Origin: Actinomycetes bacterium
Lineage (GTDB): Bacteria > Actinomycetota > Acidimicrobiia > Acidimicrobiales > Microtrichaceae
Direction: 5' to 3'
NCBI GenBank assembly: GCA_024222295.1
Contig: JAAEPF010000025.1
Coordinates: 186,001 to 250,000, forward strand
Length of the DNA: 64,000 nt
Part shown: positions 25,545 through 34,840 of the stretch, piece after piece
How positions within the stretch are numbered: the stretch's first letter is position 1
How the letters are laid out: the number at the start of each line of letters is the position of its first letter
The notes under the pieces: model-generated
The model's input: the letters and a program-made list of their open reading frames with translations, nothing else
Told to the model about the DNA's origin: nothing
Databases searched by the model: none
Made by a program: the position numbers and the translations under genes

Positions 25545-27833
25545 TCAGGGTGCGGTCGACTTCCAGGCCTCCAGAAGGGCCGATTCGGCCACCTTGCCGA
25601 CCTTGTCGTAGGAGAACTCGGCCAACGCTGCCGCAGCGGCCAACTCGAGGCCCGCTGACAGTCCCGGTTCCGAACGCACGCGATGCATCAGGTCAGCGGC
25701 TGCGTCGAGGTCAGGCTCGGCCCAGTGCCCATGCGCCGGGTAGTACTGGCCCGGGCCGACCTCCACCTCGGTTGCGGGCACCATCAGGGCACTGTCGGAC
25801 GACATGAAGTCGAGGTTGCCCGAGTAGGCGGTGGCGATCACCGGTGTGCCCACGGCCATCGCCTCGGCCATGGTGAGCCCGAGCCCTTCGGAGCGGTGCA
25901 GCGACACATAGCAATCGGCCGCGGCCACCAGCGCCAGCCGATCGGCTGCCGGCAGGAGTTCGTCGCGCACGATGATGTCGGCGCGGTCGGAGGTCTCGTG
26001 CACGAGGCGCTGGTGGTCCTCGGCGAAGATGTGGCCGTTGATCGACTTCAACAGCAGGGCGGTGCCACCGTCGGGGTCGGGGAACGCGCGTCGGTATGCC
26101 TCGGCCAGCCCGAGGGGGTTCTTGCGCTCCGACACCGACAGGTGGTCGAAGGAGAACAGGAACGTGAACCGGTCATCGAGGCCCAGCCGCGTGCGGTCGA
26201 CGAGCTCCGGGGCGGGGCGGTCGAACACCAGCGGTGAAGGCACCACGCGCACCGGGGTGCCTTCGTGGCCCGAAAACGCCTTGGTGAGGTAGTGGGTGGC
26301 CACCCAGATCTGGTCGACCAACCCGAAAGCTGCCTCCTGTTGGGGCGCGACCGCGTCGCTCTCCCAGTACCAGAGGCCGATGTTGTGGTGGCCGGCCAGG
26401 AACCCCTCCCCCACGTCCTCCACGAACAGGGGCAGCTGGTCGGGCGTGATCAGCAACAGGTTGAAGTGGTACGGAGCGGTGGTGTCGCCGGTCGCGCCCA
26501 CGCGCAGGTTCGACGACGTGCGGTCGTAGCTCACCGCTGCGTGCGGGATGCCGGCGGCGTCGAAGGCCCGTTGCATCCGCCGGGCCGCCACGCCGAGGCC
26601 GAGGTCGGCGCCGAGGTACCCGACCAGGTTCACACCGAAAGGCCGGCGCGCACCGGCGTTTACCACCGGCGCCAGCGGGGCCGGTGGATCCGGCAACGTG
26701 AGAAGCGAGCTGTCGCCCTCGCTCAGGCCATGACTCCAGAGCCATCGGCCGAAACGGGGCCGGTCCTGCCAGCGTGCATGGGGGAACGCGTCGAGCAGGT
26801 CCTCCCTGCGGTCGACCAGCAGGTCCACGTGGCGGTTCACACCCGTGCCATCAGCTTCGCCGGGGGCATCGAGCAGCTCCACGAACGTCCGCACCTCGCC
26901 CGGCACGAGTGGGTTGGGGGGCAACTCCCCACCGGTGGCCGCTGACTCCGCGAGCAGCCCGCGATACCAGGAGCGCAGTTCATCGGTGGCCCGGACACCC
27001 GGCAGGAGGAGATCAGGCTCGCTGCCGCCAGTTGCGCTCCATCCGGCCGCCAACAGGCGCTCGGCGTGCTGGTCACACAGCCTTGCCAGCGCGGGCACCT
27101 TGTCGAGTGCGACCGTTGGCTCTCCTCCCGGTGGCGAGAACCACCACGGCTGGCAGGGATCGAAGCCTGCAAAGTCGACAAGGAGCGGCTGTGCCCCGGT
27201 TGCGCCGATTCCACCGGAGGCATCCAGGTCGATCTGGCCAGCGGTCCACGGCGATAGGCACAGCGCCGGGTCGGTGATGGTGCGTGCGTCGAGTGGGAGA
27301 TCCCACCAGGGGTCCGCCGTCGTGCCGGCGGCGCCGCGCACGCGGTCGAGCGCACGGTCCTTCCACCAACCCACCCACGACTGCGGTCCTGGCACCACGG
27401 CAAGTCCGGGTGCGAAACCCCCCCATGCGCCCAGCCGGTCATCGACATGGCGGGCGCGTGCTGCGATGGCTCCGTCGGCTGCAAACAGCGACTCGAGGCT
27501 TCCGAGTACGGCGAACGAATCGTCGAGCACCGCCACCGAGTCCGCCTCATCGAGCTCTCCCTCGACGGCCAGCCACTCCAGCACCCAGGGCAGCGCAGCC
27601 CAACCGGCACGCCTCTGACCAAGCGCCAACACGAAGTCGGCCCAGCGAAGGCCCCCGAAGTCCACCTGCGGAACGGCCCCGTCGCCGCCGGCCATCAACC
27701 TTGGCGAGCGCAGGCCGGCCTCCAACACCACAGCCCGGGCGTGCGGGTTGTGGTCAGCCAGACCGGCAGCAAGCACACGCGTGGTGGCGCTCGTATGGTC
27801 GGTGGAGACCAGCAGGAACTTCATTGCCGCCAT
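25545..27833 (-). CDS. Large GT4-type glycosyltransferase with unassigned N-terminal half
   Basis: 762 residues. Residues 395-762 form a GT-B domain: GVNLVGYLGADLGLGVAARR, FDHLSVSERKNPLGLAEAY near 575, and SLHRSEGLGLTMAEAMAVG near 655. Residues 1-390 resemble a degenerate GT-B or Trp-rich accessory region with no motif I recognise. ATG 27833 is kept; the ATG three codons later is equally possible because neither has a clear ribosome binding site. Upstream of the rmlACBD run on the same strand. Confidence 0.82.
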   Translation of the reverse strand: MAAMKFLLVSTDHTSATTRVLAAGLADHNPHARAVVLEAGLRSPRLMAGGDGAVPQVDFGGLRWADFVLALGQRRAGWAALPWVLEWLAVEGELDEADSVAVLDDSFAVLGSLESLFAADGAIAARARHVDDRLGAWGGFAPGLAVVPGPQSWVGWWKDRALDRVRGAAGTTADPWWDLPLDARTITDPALCLSPWTAGQIDLDASGGIGATGAQPLLVDFAGFDPCQPWWFSPPGGEPTVALDKVPALARLCDQHAERLLAAGWSATGGSEPDLLLPGVRATDELRSWYRGLLAESAATGGELPPNPLVPGEVRTFVELLDAPGEADGTGVNRHVDLLVDRREDLLDAFPHARWQDRPRFGRWLWSHGLSEGDSSLLTLPDPPAPLAPVVNAGARRPFGVNLVGYLGADLGLGVAARRMQRAFDAAGIPHAAVSYDRTSSNLRVGATGDTTAPYHFNLLLITPDQLPLFVEDVGEGFLAGHHNIGLWYWESDAVAPQQEAAFGLVDQIWVATHYLTKAFSGHEGTPVRVVPSPLVFDRPAPELVDRTRLGLDDRFTFLFSFDHLSVSERKNPLGLAEAYRRAFPDPDGGTALLLKSINGHIFAEDHQRLVHETSDRADIIVRDELLPAADRLALVAAADCYVSLHRSEGLGLTMAEAMAVGTPVIATAYSGNLDFMSSDSALMVPATEVEVGPGQYYPAHGHWAEPDLDAAADLMHRVRSEPGLSAGLELAAAAALAEFSYDKVGKVAESALLEAWKSTAP

Positions 27834-27869
27834 CTTGACCGCTGTCGGCGACGTCAGGAGGAATCCGAA

Positions 27870-29888
27870 CTACTTGACTGTGACCGTTCGACAGCCGAGC
27901 AGCGGGTTGGCACCCCAACCGGTGTTGATTGCGACGGCGCACAGCGTGTGGGTGCCCTTGGACATCCGCATCTCGAACTCGTAACCGTGGTTGGGGCCGT
28001 AGTCCGGGTATATGGCTGCCACATCAGGCCTGGACCTGTTGGCGGGGATCGCCCAGGACGTACTGCCGTCGTAGATCATGTGGACCGACAGCGGACCCTT
28101 GGTTTCCGGATCGATGACCCAACCACTGACCTTGACGTAGTCGCCATCCTGGAAGAACCCATCGAAGAAGCCGAAGGGCGATGCGCCCGGGATGTCAACC
28201 CACTTGCAGTCGAACCGGGTGTTGACACCCGCACCCACGTTGTCGGCGATCATGCAGATCCTGCGGCGGCCGGCCGTTATGCCGATCACGCGGGCGAGCC
28301 ACAGGTCCCCGGAAGGCAGGGCCGCTTCAGCCACGATCGCGCCGTCGATCTCGACCTTGACGGACTGGACCCGTCCATTCGGGTCCCGGACGGTGCCGCC
28401 GAGTTCGACTCCACCGGTGAGCGGATTCGCAGCCGCTATGGACCCGGTCGGGCTGGTTCCGGCCGGATCACCGACGTTTATCCACTTGCAGGGGAACGTC
28501 AGGTCGTTGCCGTAGTTCTGGTTGATCGCGCGCACGCACATGTTGTTGTAGCCCGGAGGTACCCCCGTGACCTCCACATTGAATCCCGTGTTGGCCGGGT
28601 ATCCGGGGTAGGCACCCTGCACGTCGGGACGAGGGCCGTTGGCGGTGGTTGTGGCCGACCTACCGGCGGCGTCGAGTCTGACCTGGACCGGGTTGTCGCC
28701 ATCAAGGTCGTGCGTCCAGCCAACCGCCGTCACCGTGGATCCCGAGGAACCCAGATACTCGAGGTTACCGACCGGCCCGGAGACCTCGCGGGTGTAGACG
28801 AACCACTCTTGGGCGCGCTGGCGGATCGCACCGAGCGCAGCGTGCACGCTTCCGGGGCAGGCGGTGGACCCCACGTCGGAGTGACCGACGATGTTGGGGA
28901 GGTTCACGACGGTGCCGGCAGGGAATCTCGGCCCGCCGCCGGAGGTGAAGTTGGACGTCGCCAGCGGCTCCTGGTTGCCGAGGAACAGCTTCCAGCCCGC
29001 CACACGGGCGACGGCCTCGTTGGATGCAGCAGTGGGGCTGGTCTGGGTGTAGTCGCCGATCACCGAAACGCCCACGGTGTTGGTGTTGAACCCGGCTGCG
29101 TGGGCGCCGATCACCGGTCGATCCATGCCGCCGGCCCGGCCCTCCCAGATGCCGCCGTACTTGTCGACGAGGAAGTTGTATCCGATGTCGGACCAACCGC
29201 GGCCGTCGAGGTGGTACGCCTGGATGCCGGCGATGATCCCGGGCACCTGCGCCTGGGAGTAGCTGTTGCCCGACACCGTGTGGTGCACCACGGCCTTCTT
29301 GATCGTGCTGCCGTAGCTCATCGAGCCGACGGCGCGGGCGTTCCATGCCGAACGCGGGTTGATGCCGAACGGGGCCTGTGTGGACGCGCCCGCTACCTCT
29401 TCCTGCACGGTGATGGCCCGGCGGGTCTCGTTGCGCACGAGGACCACTCGCGCAACCTCGGCATCGTCGGCATCCAGGTTCAGCTCATAGGCCTGGCCGG
29501 CACCCACCCAGAACGGCACGGTGCCCCAGTTGGTGGGGTTGTCGGGTCCTTCGTTGGGATCCGCGTGGAGCTCTGCCCACCCGGTCCAGGATCCGTCGGT
29601 GTTCTGCACCCTGAGCATCACCGGCTCTTCGGTGGGCTCGTCGAACACGACCGCCATGAGGGAGAACTCCTCGACCTGCTCGTCGACGGCCTGCACGCGC
29701 GGCGTGTCGAGGGGTTCGTCGGCGGCGGCCTGAACCTCAGCCATCTCCTCGGCGGTCGCCTCATCCGGTGGCGGCAGGTCGACCGTGGCCGCGACCGCCT
29801 GCTCGGTGAAGGACAGCTGTGGCAACGGCGCCATCAGCAACAACAACGCCATCGCGCCCAATACGGCGAAGCGACGAAGAAGCTTCAT
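27870..29888 (-). CDS. Secreted peptidoglycan-recognition amidase with three C-terminal repeats
   Basis: 672 residues. Signal peptide with LLRRFAVLGAMALLLLMAP, then an acidic linker and an amidase_2/PGRP domain around residues 175-345. Zinc ligands are predicted in AVVHHTVSG and GHSDVGSTACPG; GWSDIGYNFLVDKYGGIWEGR is the family core. Expected to cleave or bind the MurNAc-L-Ala bond of peptidoglycan outside the cell. Three related repeats follow at about 372-470, 481-566 and 571-672; the last ends GCRTVTVK, matching the secreted protein at 18099-20210. Confidence 0.88.
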   Translation of the reverse strand: MKLLRRFAVLGAMALLLLMAPLPQLSFTEQAVAATVDLPPPDEATAEEMAEVQAAADEPLDTPRVQAVDEQVEEFSLMAVVFDEPTEEPVMLRVQNTDGSWTGWAELHADPNEGPDNPTNWGTVPFWVGAGQAYELNLDADDAEVARVVLVRNETRRAITVQEEVAGASTQAPFGINPRSAWNARAVGSMSYGSTIKKAVVHHTVSGNSYSQAQVPGIIAGIQAYHLDGRGWSDIGYNFLVDKYGGIWEGRAGGMDRPVIGAHAAGFNTNTVGVSVIGDYTQTSPTAASNEAVARVAGWKLFLGNQEPLATSNFTSGGGPRFPAGTVVNLPNIVGHSDVGSTACPGSVHAALGAIRQRAQEWFVYTREVSGPVGNLEYLGSSGSTVTAVGWTHDLDGDNPVQVRLDAAGRSATTTANGPRPDVQGAYPGYPANTGFNVEVTGVPPGYNNMCVRAINQNYGNDLTFPCKWINVGDPAGTSPTGSIAAANPLTGGVELGGTVRDPNGRVQSVKVEIDGAIVAEAALPSGDLWLARVIGITAGRRRICMIADNVGAGVNTRFDCKWVDIPGASPFGFFDGFFQDGDYVKVSGWVIDPETKGPLSVHMIYDGSTSWAIPANRSRPDVAAIYPDYGPNHGYEFEMRMSKGTHTLCAVAINTGWGANPLLGCRTVTVK

Positions 29889-30000
29889 TCGTTATGAGTC
29901 CCGACCTCGTCGCGGGCCGAGGGCGCCCGCACTGACGGTGAATACGCTAACACCGCGCGGGGCAATGTTGCGATGACTGTAACGAATTCTCAACAAAGTC

Positions 30001-32697
30001 TCAGGCGTCGCCCGGGCGGAACCTGCCGAGCAGGGCGTCCGCCACGGCCGCTGCAGTGCTGTCCCAGGTCTCGCCGTCGAATCCCTCCGAGGCACTACGT
30101 GCCCTCTGGTGCGCTTCGGGGTCCGACAACAGTCGCGACACCGCCGCGGTCCAGCCATCGACGTCGCGGGGGTCGAGGTGCTCCACGGCGTCGCCACCCA
30201 GCTCCGCCAGCGCACCGCCCGTGGAGGCGAGCACCGGTACTCCCCTGCCGAGGGCCTCGGCGAGCGGCAGGCCGAACCCCTCCGACAAGCTGGGCACGAG
30301 CACGAGCCGTGCGTTGCGGTAGAGCGCGTCGAGTTCCTCATCGTGCACGTCGTCGAGCCAGCGCAACCGACCGCCACGGTCGGGGTGGCCCTCGATTCGG
30401 CTGATGAGTTCGTCGTTGCCCCAACCTGGCCTGCCCGCAAGCACGAGCTGCAGGTCGGGGAACTGTCCGGAGAGGCGGTCGAACACGTCGATGGCGAGCG
30501 CGTGGTTCTTGCGCGGCTCGAGGGTGCCAACGACCAACAGGAACTCGCCGGCCCGCACACCAGCCGGCAACACGGCCCCCTCGCCACTCGTCTCCGTCCG
30601 ACCCGTGGTGTTCCAGTCTTCGGTGGCGAGCGGCACCACCGACACCGGTGACGGTTGGATGCCGGCGTCGTCCGCGACCCGCTGGATCTGCTCGCGGGTG
30701 GCGGCCGAGGCACAGACCAACAACTCGGACTCACGGAGCTGGGCAAGGGCCGCCGGGTCGAAGATTCTGCGCAGCTTGGGCGCGAACCAGTCGGGGTTCT
30801 CCACCGGCAACAGGTCGTGGATGAACGACGCGACATGCACCCCGGACCGGCGCAGGTCCGCAAGCAGCGCCCCGCGGTCGACCTCGAGCTCGTTCCACAC
30901 AGCGTCGACCTCCAGCAGCACCGCTCCCGGCTCGAGGCGGTTGAGCATCAGCGAGTCCTCGAGCTCACGCTGCTGCTTTCCGAAGACCTGCTCGCGGCGC
31001 CGCCGGACCGCGCCCAGGACTCCGAGTCGCCCAAGCCCCGACCGCAAGGCGGCCTTGACCCCCGCAACGGCGGGCGGTTCGTCGGGCAACTCAGGGCTTC
31101 CTCCGGCGCGCAACAATGACTCGTACTCCTCCGCCGTGACGCGACGGAACCCGCCGTTGCGCTCGTTCCAGCGGATGGGCACAACCTCGAGCTGGTTGCT
31201 CGCTGCCGGAAGGTGAGTCACCAGCGCGCATACGACGCGCTGGATGCCGGCGCGGTAGCCGGCCTTGATGGTCTCGCCCACGTCGACGTAGACGACCAGG
31301 GGCCCGCCGGGCCACGGCTCCGGTGCCTTCGGGGAGCCGCCCGGCTGGAACAGGCCACGCACCCGGTCGCTCTCGCTCCAACCCGGCCGTCGTTGGCGTC
31401 GTGCGCCGGGGATACGCAACGACGCGGCAATGGCTGCTTTCTTCCAGGTCCAGAACGGCTCCACCTGGATGCGCTGCCCTCGTCGTGCCTTGCCGAAGAT
31501 GTTGACCCGGAACAGCCGCCACGCCCCCCGCCACAGCCAGCCCAGCGCACGCTTGACTGCGCGCCCGTCGCCGTTGCGGAAGTTGGTGACCAACCAGTTG
31601 CGCCGGTCGAGGAACAGGTGCCAGCGAGATCCTCCCCCGCCGGATGCACCGAACGCGTGGTGGGCGACCGATGCGGGCGCCGTGCGCACCTCCCAGCCGG
31701 CGTTGCGCAGTCGCCACGAAAGATCGGTGTCCTCGTAGTAGGCGAAGAACGCCGGGTCGAACAGGCCGACCTGCTCCAGTGCGTCGACCCGCAGGAGCGC
31801 CGAACCACCACAGAAACCGTCAACCACTTCCGAGTGCGCAGCGTCGGGCGGCGTCGGCCGTGCGGCCCAGGGGTCGGGCTCGGCGTAGCCGATGTCGAAC
31901 CCCTCACCCGACTCGTTGATGCCGGTGCCCAAGCCGTTGAGCAGCGTGGTGCGCCCCGCGCCAACCGAGCGTTCGAAGTCGACATCGGGTCCGCCGGGCT
32001 CGGCAACGGTGACCCTGGAGGCGGTCTGCGCCGGACCTGCCGGCAGCCAGACTGTCCCGGAACTGCCGGCTGCAAGCTGCCAGATTCGCCGAGCCGGCCA
32101 CTCGAGCGCGCCTTCGTCGGAGAACCCGTCGGTGCGCACCCGGTCGAGTACATCGAACGAGCCAGTGCCGTCGGGAGCCGCAACCCGGGCTCCCTTGAGC
32201 TCGATCCGGCCCGGCGGCGAGTCGACCTCCACCGCAGCGAACCCGGGCTCGAGAAGCAGGCGCGACGAAACCGCCGCGCAGTTGTCGTAGGCCTCCATCA
32301 CCTCGACCAGCGCGCGCAGCCAGCCCGGCTCGGCCCAAGCGTCGTTGTTGAGCAGTGCTACGTGGTCGACTCGTGCGACGCCTGGCTCCAGAAGGTGGCG
32401 AATGGCCCGGTTGCACCCCTCGGCGAACCCGAGGTTGGAGCCGTTGTCAATCAGCTCCACATCCGGCGAGCCAGGGCGGGCCAGCCACGCCGCGAGCTCC
32501 TCGCGGGATCCGTCGACCGAACCGTTGTCGGCCAGCACGACCCTCATCCGGTCGGCCGGGTAGTCCTGGGCGGCGAGAGAGCGTAGGCAACGGCGCGTGA
32601 ACCACGCGGAGTTCCAGTTGAGGACCACGACGCCCACCAGGGAAGTCTGCGGTGGTGGGGGCGAAGCCGCGTCCACCTCTGGGGCCGGGGGTACCAT
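30001..32697 (-). CDS. Bifunctional glycosyltransferase, GT2 domain fused to GT4 domain
   Basis: 898 residues. The GT2 domain covers about residues 20-390: VGVVVLNWNSAWFTRRCLRS, ADNGSVDGS, CGGSALLRVDALEQVGLFD and FAYYEDTDLSWRLRNAGW near 317, the rhamnosyltransferase-like (WbbL) pattern. The GT4 domain covers about 500-898: GTLEPRKNHALAIDVF near 722 and SLSEGFGLPLAEALGRG near 802. A WbbL-like GT2 plus nearby rml genes suggests that one half uses dTDP-rhamnose; that is inference. ATG 32697 has TAAGAT 7 nt upstream and leaves 12 bp to the divergent flippase gene. Confidence 0.88.
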   Translation of the reverse strand: MVPPAPEVDAASPPPPQTSLVGVVVLNWNSAWFTRRCLRSLAAQDYPADRMRVVLADNGSVDGSREELAAWLARPGSPDVELIDNGSNLGFAEGCNRAIRHLLEPGVARVDHVALLNNDAWAEPGWLRALVEVMEAYDNCAAVSSRLLLEPGFAAVEVDSPPGRIELKGARVAAPDGTGSFDVLDRVRTDGFSDEGALEWPARRIWQLAAGSSGTVWLPAGPAQTASRVTVAEPGGPDVDFERSVGAGRTTLLNGLGTGINESGEGFDIGYAEPDPWAARPTPPDAAHSEVVDGFCGGSALLRVDALEQVGLFDPAFFAYYEDTDLSWRLRNAGWEVRTAPASVAHHAFGASGGGGSRWHLFLDRRNWLVTNFRNGDGRAVKRALGWLWRGAWRLFRVNIFGKARRGQRIQVEPFWTWKKAAIAASLRIPGARRQRRPGWSESDRVRGLFQPGGSPKAPEPWPGGPLVVYVDVGETIKAGYRAGIQRVVCALVTHLPAASNQLEVVPIRWNERNGGFRRVTAEEYESLLRAGGSPELPDEPPAVAGVKAALRSGLGRLGVLGAVRRRREQVFGKQQRELEDSLMLNRLEPGAVLLEVDAVWNELEVDRGALLADLRRSGVHVASFIHDLLPVENPDWFAPKLRRIFDPAALAQLRESELLVCASAATREQIQRVADDAGIQPSPVSVVPLATEDWNTTGRTETSGEGAVLPAGVRAGEFLLVVGTLEPRKNHALAIDVFDRLSGQFPDLQLVLAGRPGWGNDELISRIEGHPDRGGRLRWLDDVHDEELDALYRNARLVLVPSLSEGFGLPLAEALGRGVPVLASTGGALAELGGDAVEHLDPRDVDGWTAAVSRLLSDPEAHQRARSASEGFDGETWDSTAAAVADALLGRFRPGDA

Positions 32698-32704
32698 CGC
32701 CCCG

Positions 32705-32710
32705 ATCTTA
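32705..32710 (-). promoter_or_regulatory. Putative -10 (TAAGAT) overlapping the divergent start codon
   Basis: TAAGAT on the minus strand ends 7 nt before ATG 32697, and its first base pairs with the first base of the plus-strand ATG at 32710. Confidence 0.5.
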
Positions 32711-34041
32711 TGAACAGAGACCCGGAATCCCCTGACCAAGCACCCGGGACCTCGCCGGCGGGGCTTCGCGAGCGCCTCGAGTCAGCTGGTCCGCTGGCCA
32801 TGGGCATCGGGCTGGGCATCAACGGCCTGGCCGCCTACATCTTCCTGGCCGCTGCCGGACGCGCACTTGGAGCGGAGGACTCCGGACAGGTCTCGGTGCT
32901 CTGGGCCAGCCTCTACCTGGTCGGCACCGGCCTGTTCCTGCCGATCGAGCAGGAACTCTCGCGATCCATCTCGGCACGACGCGCCCGCGGAGAGCCATTC
33001 GGTGCCCTGGTCAGCCAGGTATCGAGGATGGGCGCGGTCCTGTTCGGGGGGCTGGCAGTGCTGGTGCTGGCACTGAGTCCGGTGCTCGCGAGCGCCCTGT
33101 TCAGGGGCAGCTTCTCGTTTGTGCTGGCCCTGCTCTACGGAATCCTCGGTGTCGGGCTGTCGTATGTGGTGCGGGGCCTGTTGGCTGGATCGGGGCGCTA
33201 CTACGGATACGCGACGTTCTTCGTGGTCGACGCATCCATCAAGGCCATACCCGCATTGGTGCTGGCGCTCGCCGGTGTGGCGTCACCGATGGCGTTCGCG
33301 ATCGTGGTGACGTCGTCGGCCTTCATCGGCTCGGTCGCACCGATGGTCAGGGGCACCCAGATTGGAGGCAAGGGCGAGCCCGCGCCTTGGGGCCCACTGA
33401 GGCGCAGCTTCGCCCACCTGCTGCTAACCGCCCTGCTGACTTCGGTCATCCTGAACTCGGGCACCATTGCGGTGGAGGTGCTCGCCAGCGACGCCGACGG
33501 CGACAAGGCATCGATCTTCCTGTCGGGCCTGGTGATCGCGCGGGTTCCGCTGTTCTTCTTCCAGGCCGTACAGGCGTTCATCCTGCCGCGGCTCTCGCAC
33601 CACGCCGCGTCGGACGAGATGACTGAATTCCGCGGGTTGATGCGTCTCCTGCTCATCGGAATCGCCGGGCTCACGGTGGTGGCTGTGGCCTTCTCCGCCG
33701 CTGTCGGTCCGTGGCTGGTGGAGCTGCTGTTCGGCTCCGACTTCGTGTTGAGCGCCCGCGACATGGGACTGCTCACACTGGCATCGATGCTGATGATGAC
33801 CGCAATGACGGTCAACCAGGCCCAGATCGCGCTCCACCACCAGCACGAGACCGGCTGGCCCTGGGGTGTCGCGGTGGTGGTCTTCCTCCTGGTGACAGCC
33901 GTGTCGAGCAGTGACCTGTTGCTGCGTGTGGAACTCGGCATGGTCGCTGCAGCCGCCACGGTTGTCGCCCTGGCCGGGACACTGCTGGTGAAGGAACTGC
34001 GCCATCCCGACGAACACCGGGACCCGCAGGTGACCCTCTAG
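32710..34041 (+). CDS. Polysaccharide flippase-like membrane protein (MOP/PST superfamily)
   Basis: 443 residues, about 12 hydrophobic helices (LGINGLAAYIFLAAAGRALG, VLFGGLAVLVLAL, LLLIGIAGLTVVAVAFSAAV), without charged catalytic loops. The pattern matches Wzx-type oligosaccharide flippases. It would flip a lipid-linked repeat unit, an alternative route to the Wzm/Wzt exporter in the same locus. ATG 32710 is the listed start; Met 31 (MGIGLGINGLA) is possible because no ribosome binding site is seen at either. Starts 12 bp from a divergent glycosyltransferase gene. Confidence 0.83.
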   Translation: MNRDPESPDQAPGTSPAGLRERLESAGPLAMGIGLGINGLAAYIFLAAAGRALGAEDSGQVSVLWASLYLVGTGLFLPIEQELSRSISARRARGEPFGALVSQVSRMGAVLFGGLAVLVLALSPVLASALFRGSFSFVLALLYGILGVGLSYVVRGLLAGSGRYYGYATFFVVDASIKAIPALVLALAGVASPMAFAIVVTSSAFIGSVAPMVRGTQIGGKGEPAPWGPLRRSFAHLLLTALLTSVILNSGTIAVEVLASDADGDKASIFLSGLVIARVPLFFFQAVQAFILPRLSHHAASDEMTEFRGLMRLLLIGIAGLTVVAVAFSAAVGPWLVELLFGSDFVLSARDMGLLTLASMLMMTAMTVNQAQIALHHQHETGWPWGVAVVVFLLVTAVSSSDLLLRVELGMVAAAATVVALAGTLLVKELRHPDEHRDPQVTL

Positions 34042-34072
34042 TCGGCGCCCTCCGTTTGGTGGCCCCCGACCC

Positions 34073-34840
34073 TCAGGTGGCCAGGTCTTCCACCGAACCG
34101 GCGACCTCGTCCATGTCGATTGCGACCTCGTCGAACCGGCGGATCTCGCGGTAGGTGCGATCGCGGCCCCGGTCATCTACGAAGTGACGATGCAGCGCGT
34201 CGAGCACGAAGTCGCGCAACTCGTCAGGCGCAGTGTTGACCTCGGCGGCGCCAACTGCTCCCACCAGCAACCTCGCCAGGTCATACAGGTCGCTCGCCTT
34301 CTTCTCGGGCTTGGAAGACGCCCGCAAGGGCACGGTCGTTGCCTTCATGGCGACCAGGCCCGCCGTACTCGCCACGAGCCGGTCGACCCGCCCGATGAGC
34401 GGTGAGCCATCTTCGTCGACCACCGCGATCGCCACGTCGGTGGCGGTGTCATGTGCCCAGGTGTGGGCGATCACGTTCAGCTCGAGGTCGCTCAGCTCGC
34501 CCTGTGCGGACAGGTCTGCAATCACGTCCTCGGCGCTTTCGGTGGCGACATCGATCACGTCCAGGTCCAGGCGACCCGGCATCACGTACTGGCCACCGCC
34601 GCTGGATGACAGCGCCAGATGCTGGAGTTCCGGATGGAATCCCTCGAGGTTGCGGGCGAGCGTGTCCAGATCGACAGTCGCCCTGTGCGGGACCCCGACG
34701 CGGCAGAGGACGGCCAGCCCACCGATGAGAACGAACTCCTGGGGCAGGGTTGCGAGGGCCTCGACCGCCAGGTGTGTGGTTCCCCCCGGGCGGCCTGTGA
34801 GCACCACGGTCGCCGGGGCGTTGTGGGGTGTGTCGTTCAT
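34073..34840 (-). CDS. AbiEii-like nucleotidyltransferase, putative type IV toxin
   Basis: 255 residues. VLIGGLAVLCRVGVP with Gly-Gly at 40-41 and D-L-D at 57-59 is the DNA polymerase-beta-type nucleotidyltransferase motif. KPEKKASDLYDLARLL near 175 matches the K-x-x-x-x-x-D-x-x-D segment of AbiEii proteins. Upstream is a winged-helix gene whose stop overlaps this ATG (ATGA), the standard AbiEi-AbiEii arrangement. Toxins of this class add nucleotides to tRNA or other targets and are neutralised by AbiEi. Activity here is untested; a non-toxic nucleotidyltransferase remains possible. Confidence 0.72.
   Translation of the reverse strand: MNDTPHNAPATVVLTGRPGGTTHLAVEALATLPQEFVLIGGLAVLCRVGVPHRATVDLDTLARNLEGFHPELQHLALSSSGGGQYVMPGRLDLDVIDVATESAEDVIADLSAQGELSDLELNVIAHTWAHDTATDVAIAVVDEDGSPLIGRVDRLVASTAGLVAMKATTVPLRASSKPEKKASDLYDLARLLVGAVGAAEVNTAPDELRDFVLDALHRHFVDDRGRDRTYREIRRFDEVAIDMDEVAGSVEDLAT

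Noticed and set aside
27447-29897. An 816-codon plus-strand open frame across the amidase gene
   Set aside because: Shadow of the amidase and GT genes; low-complexity composition and no recognisable domain.
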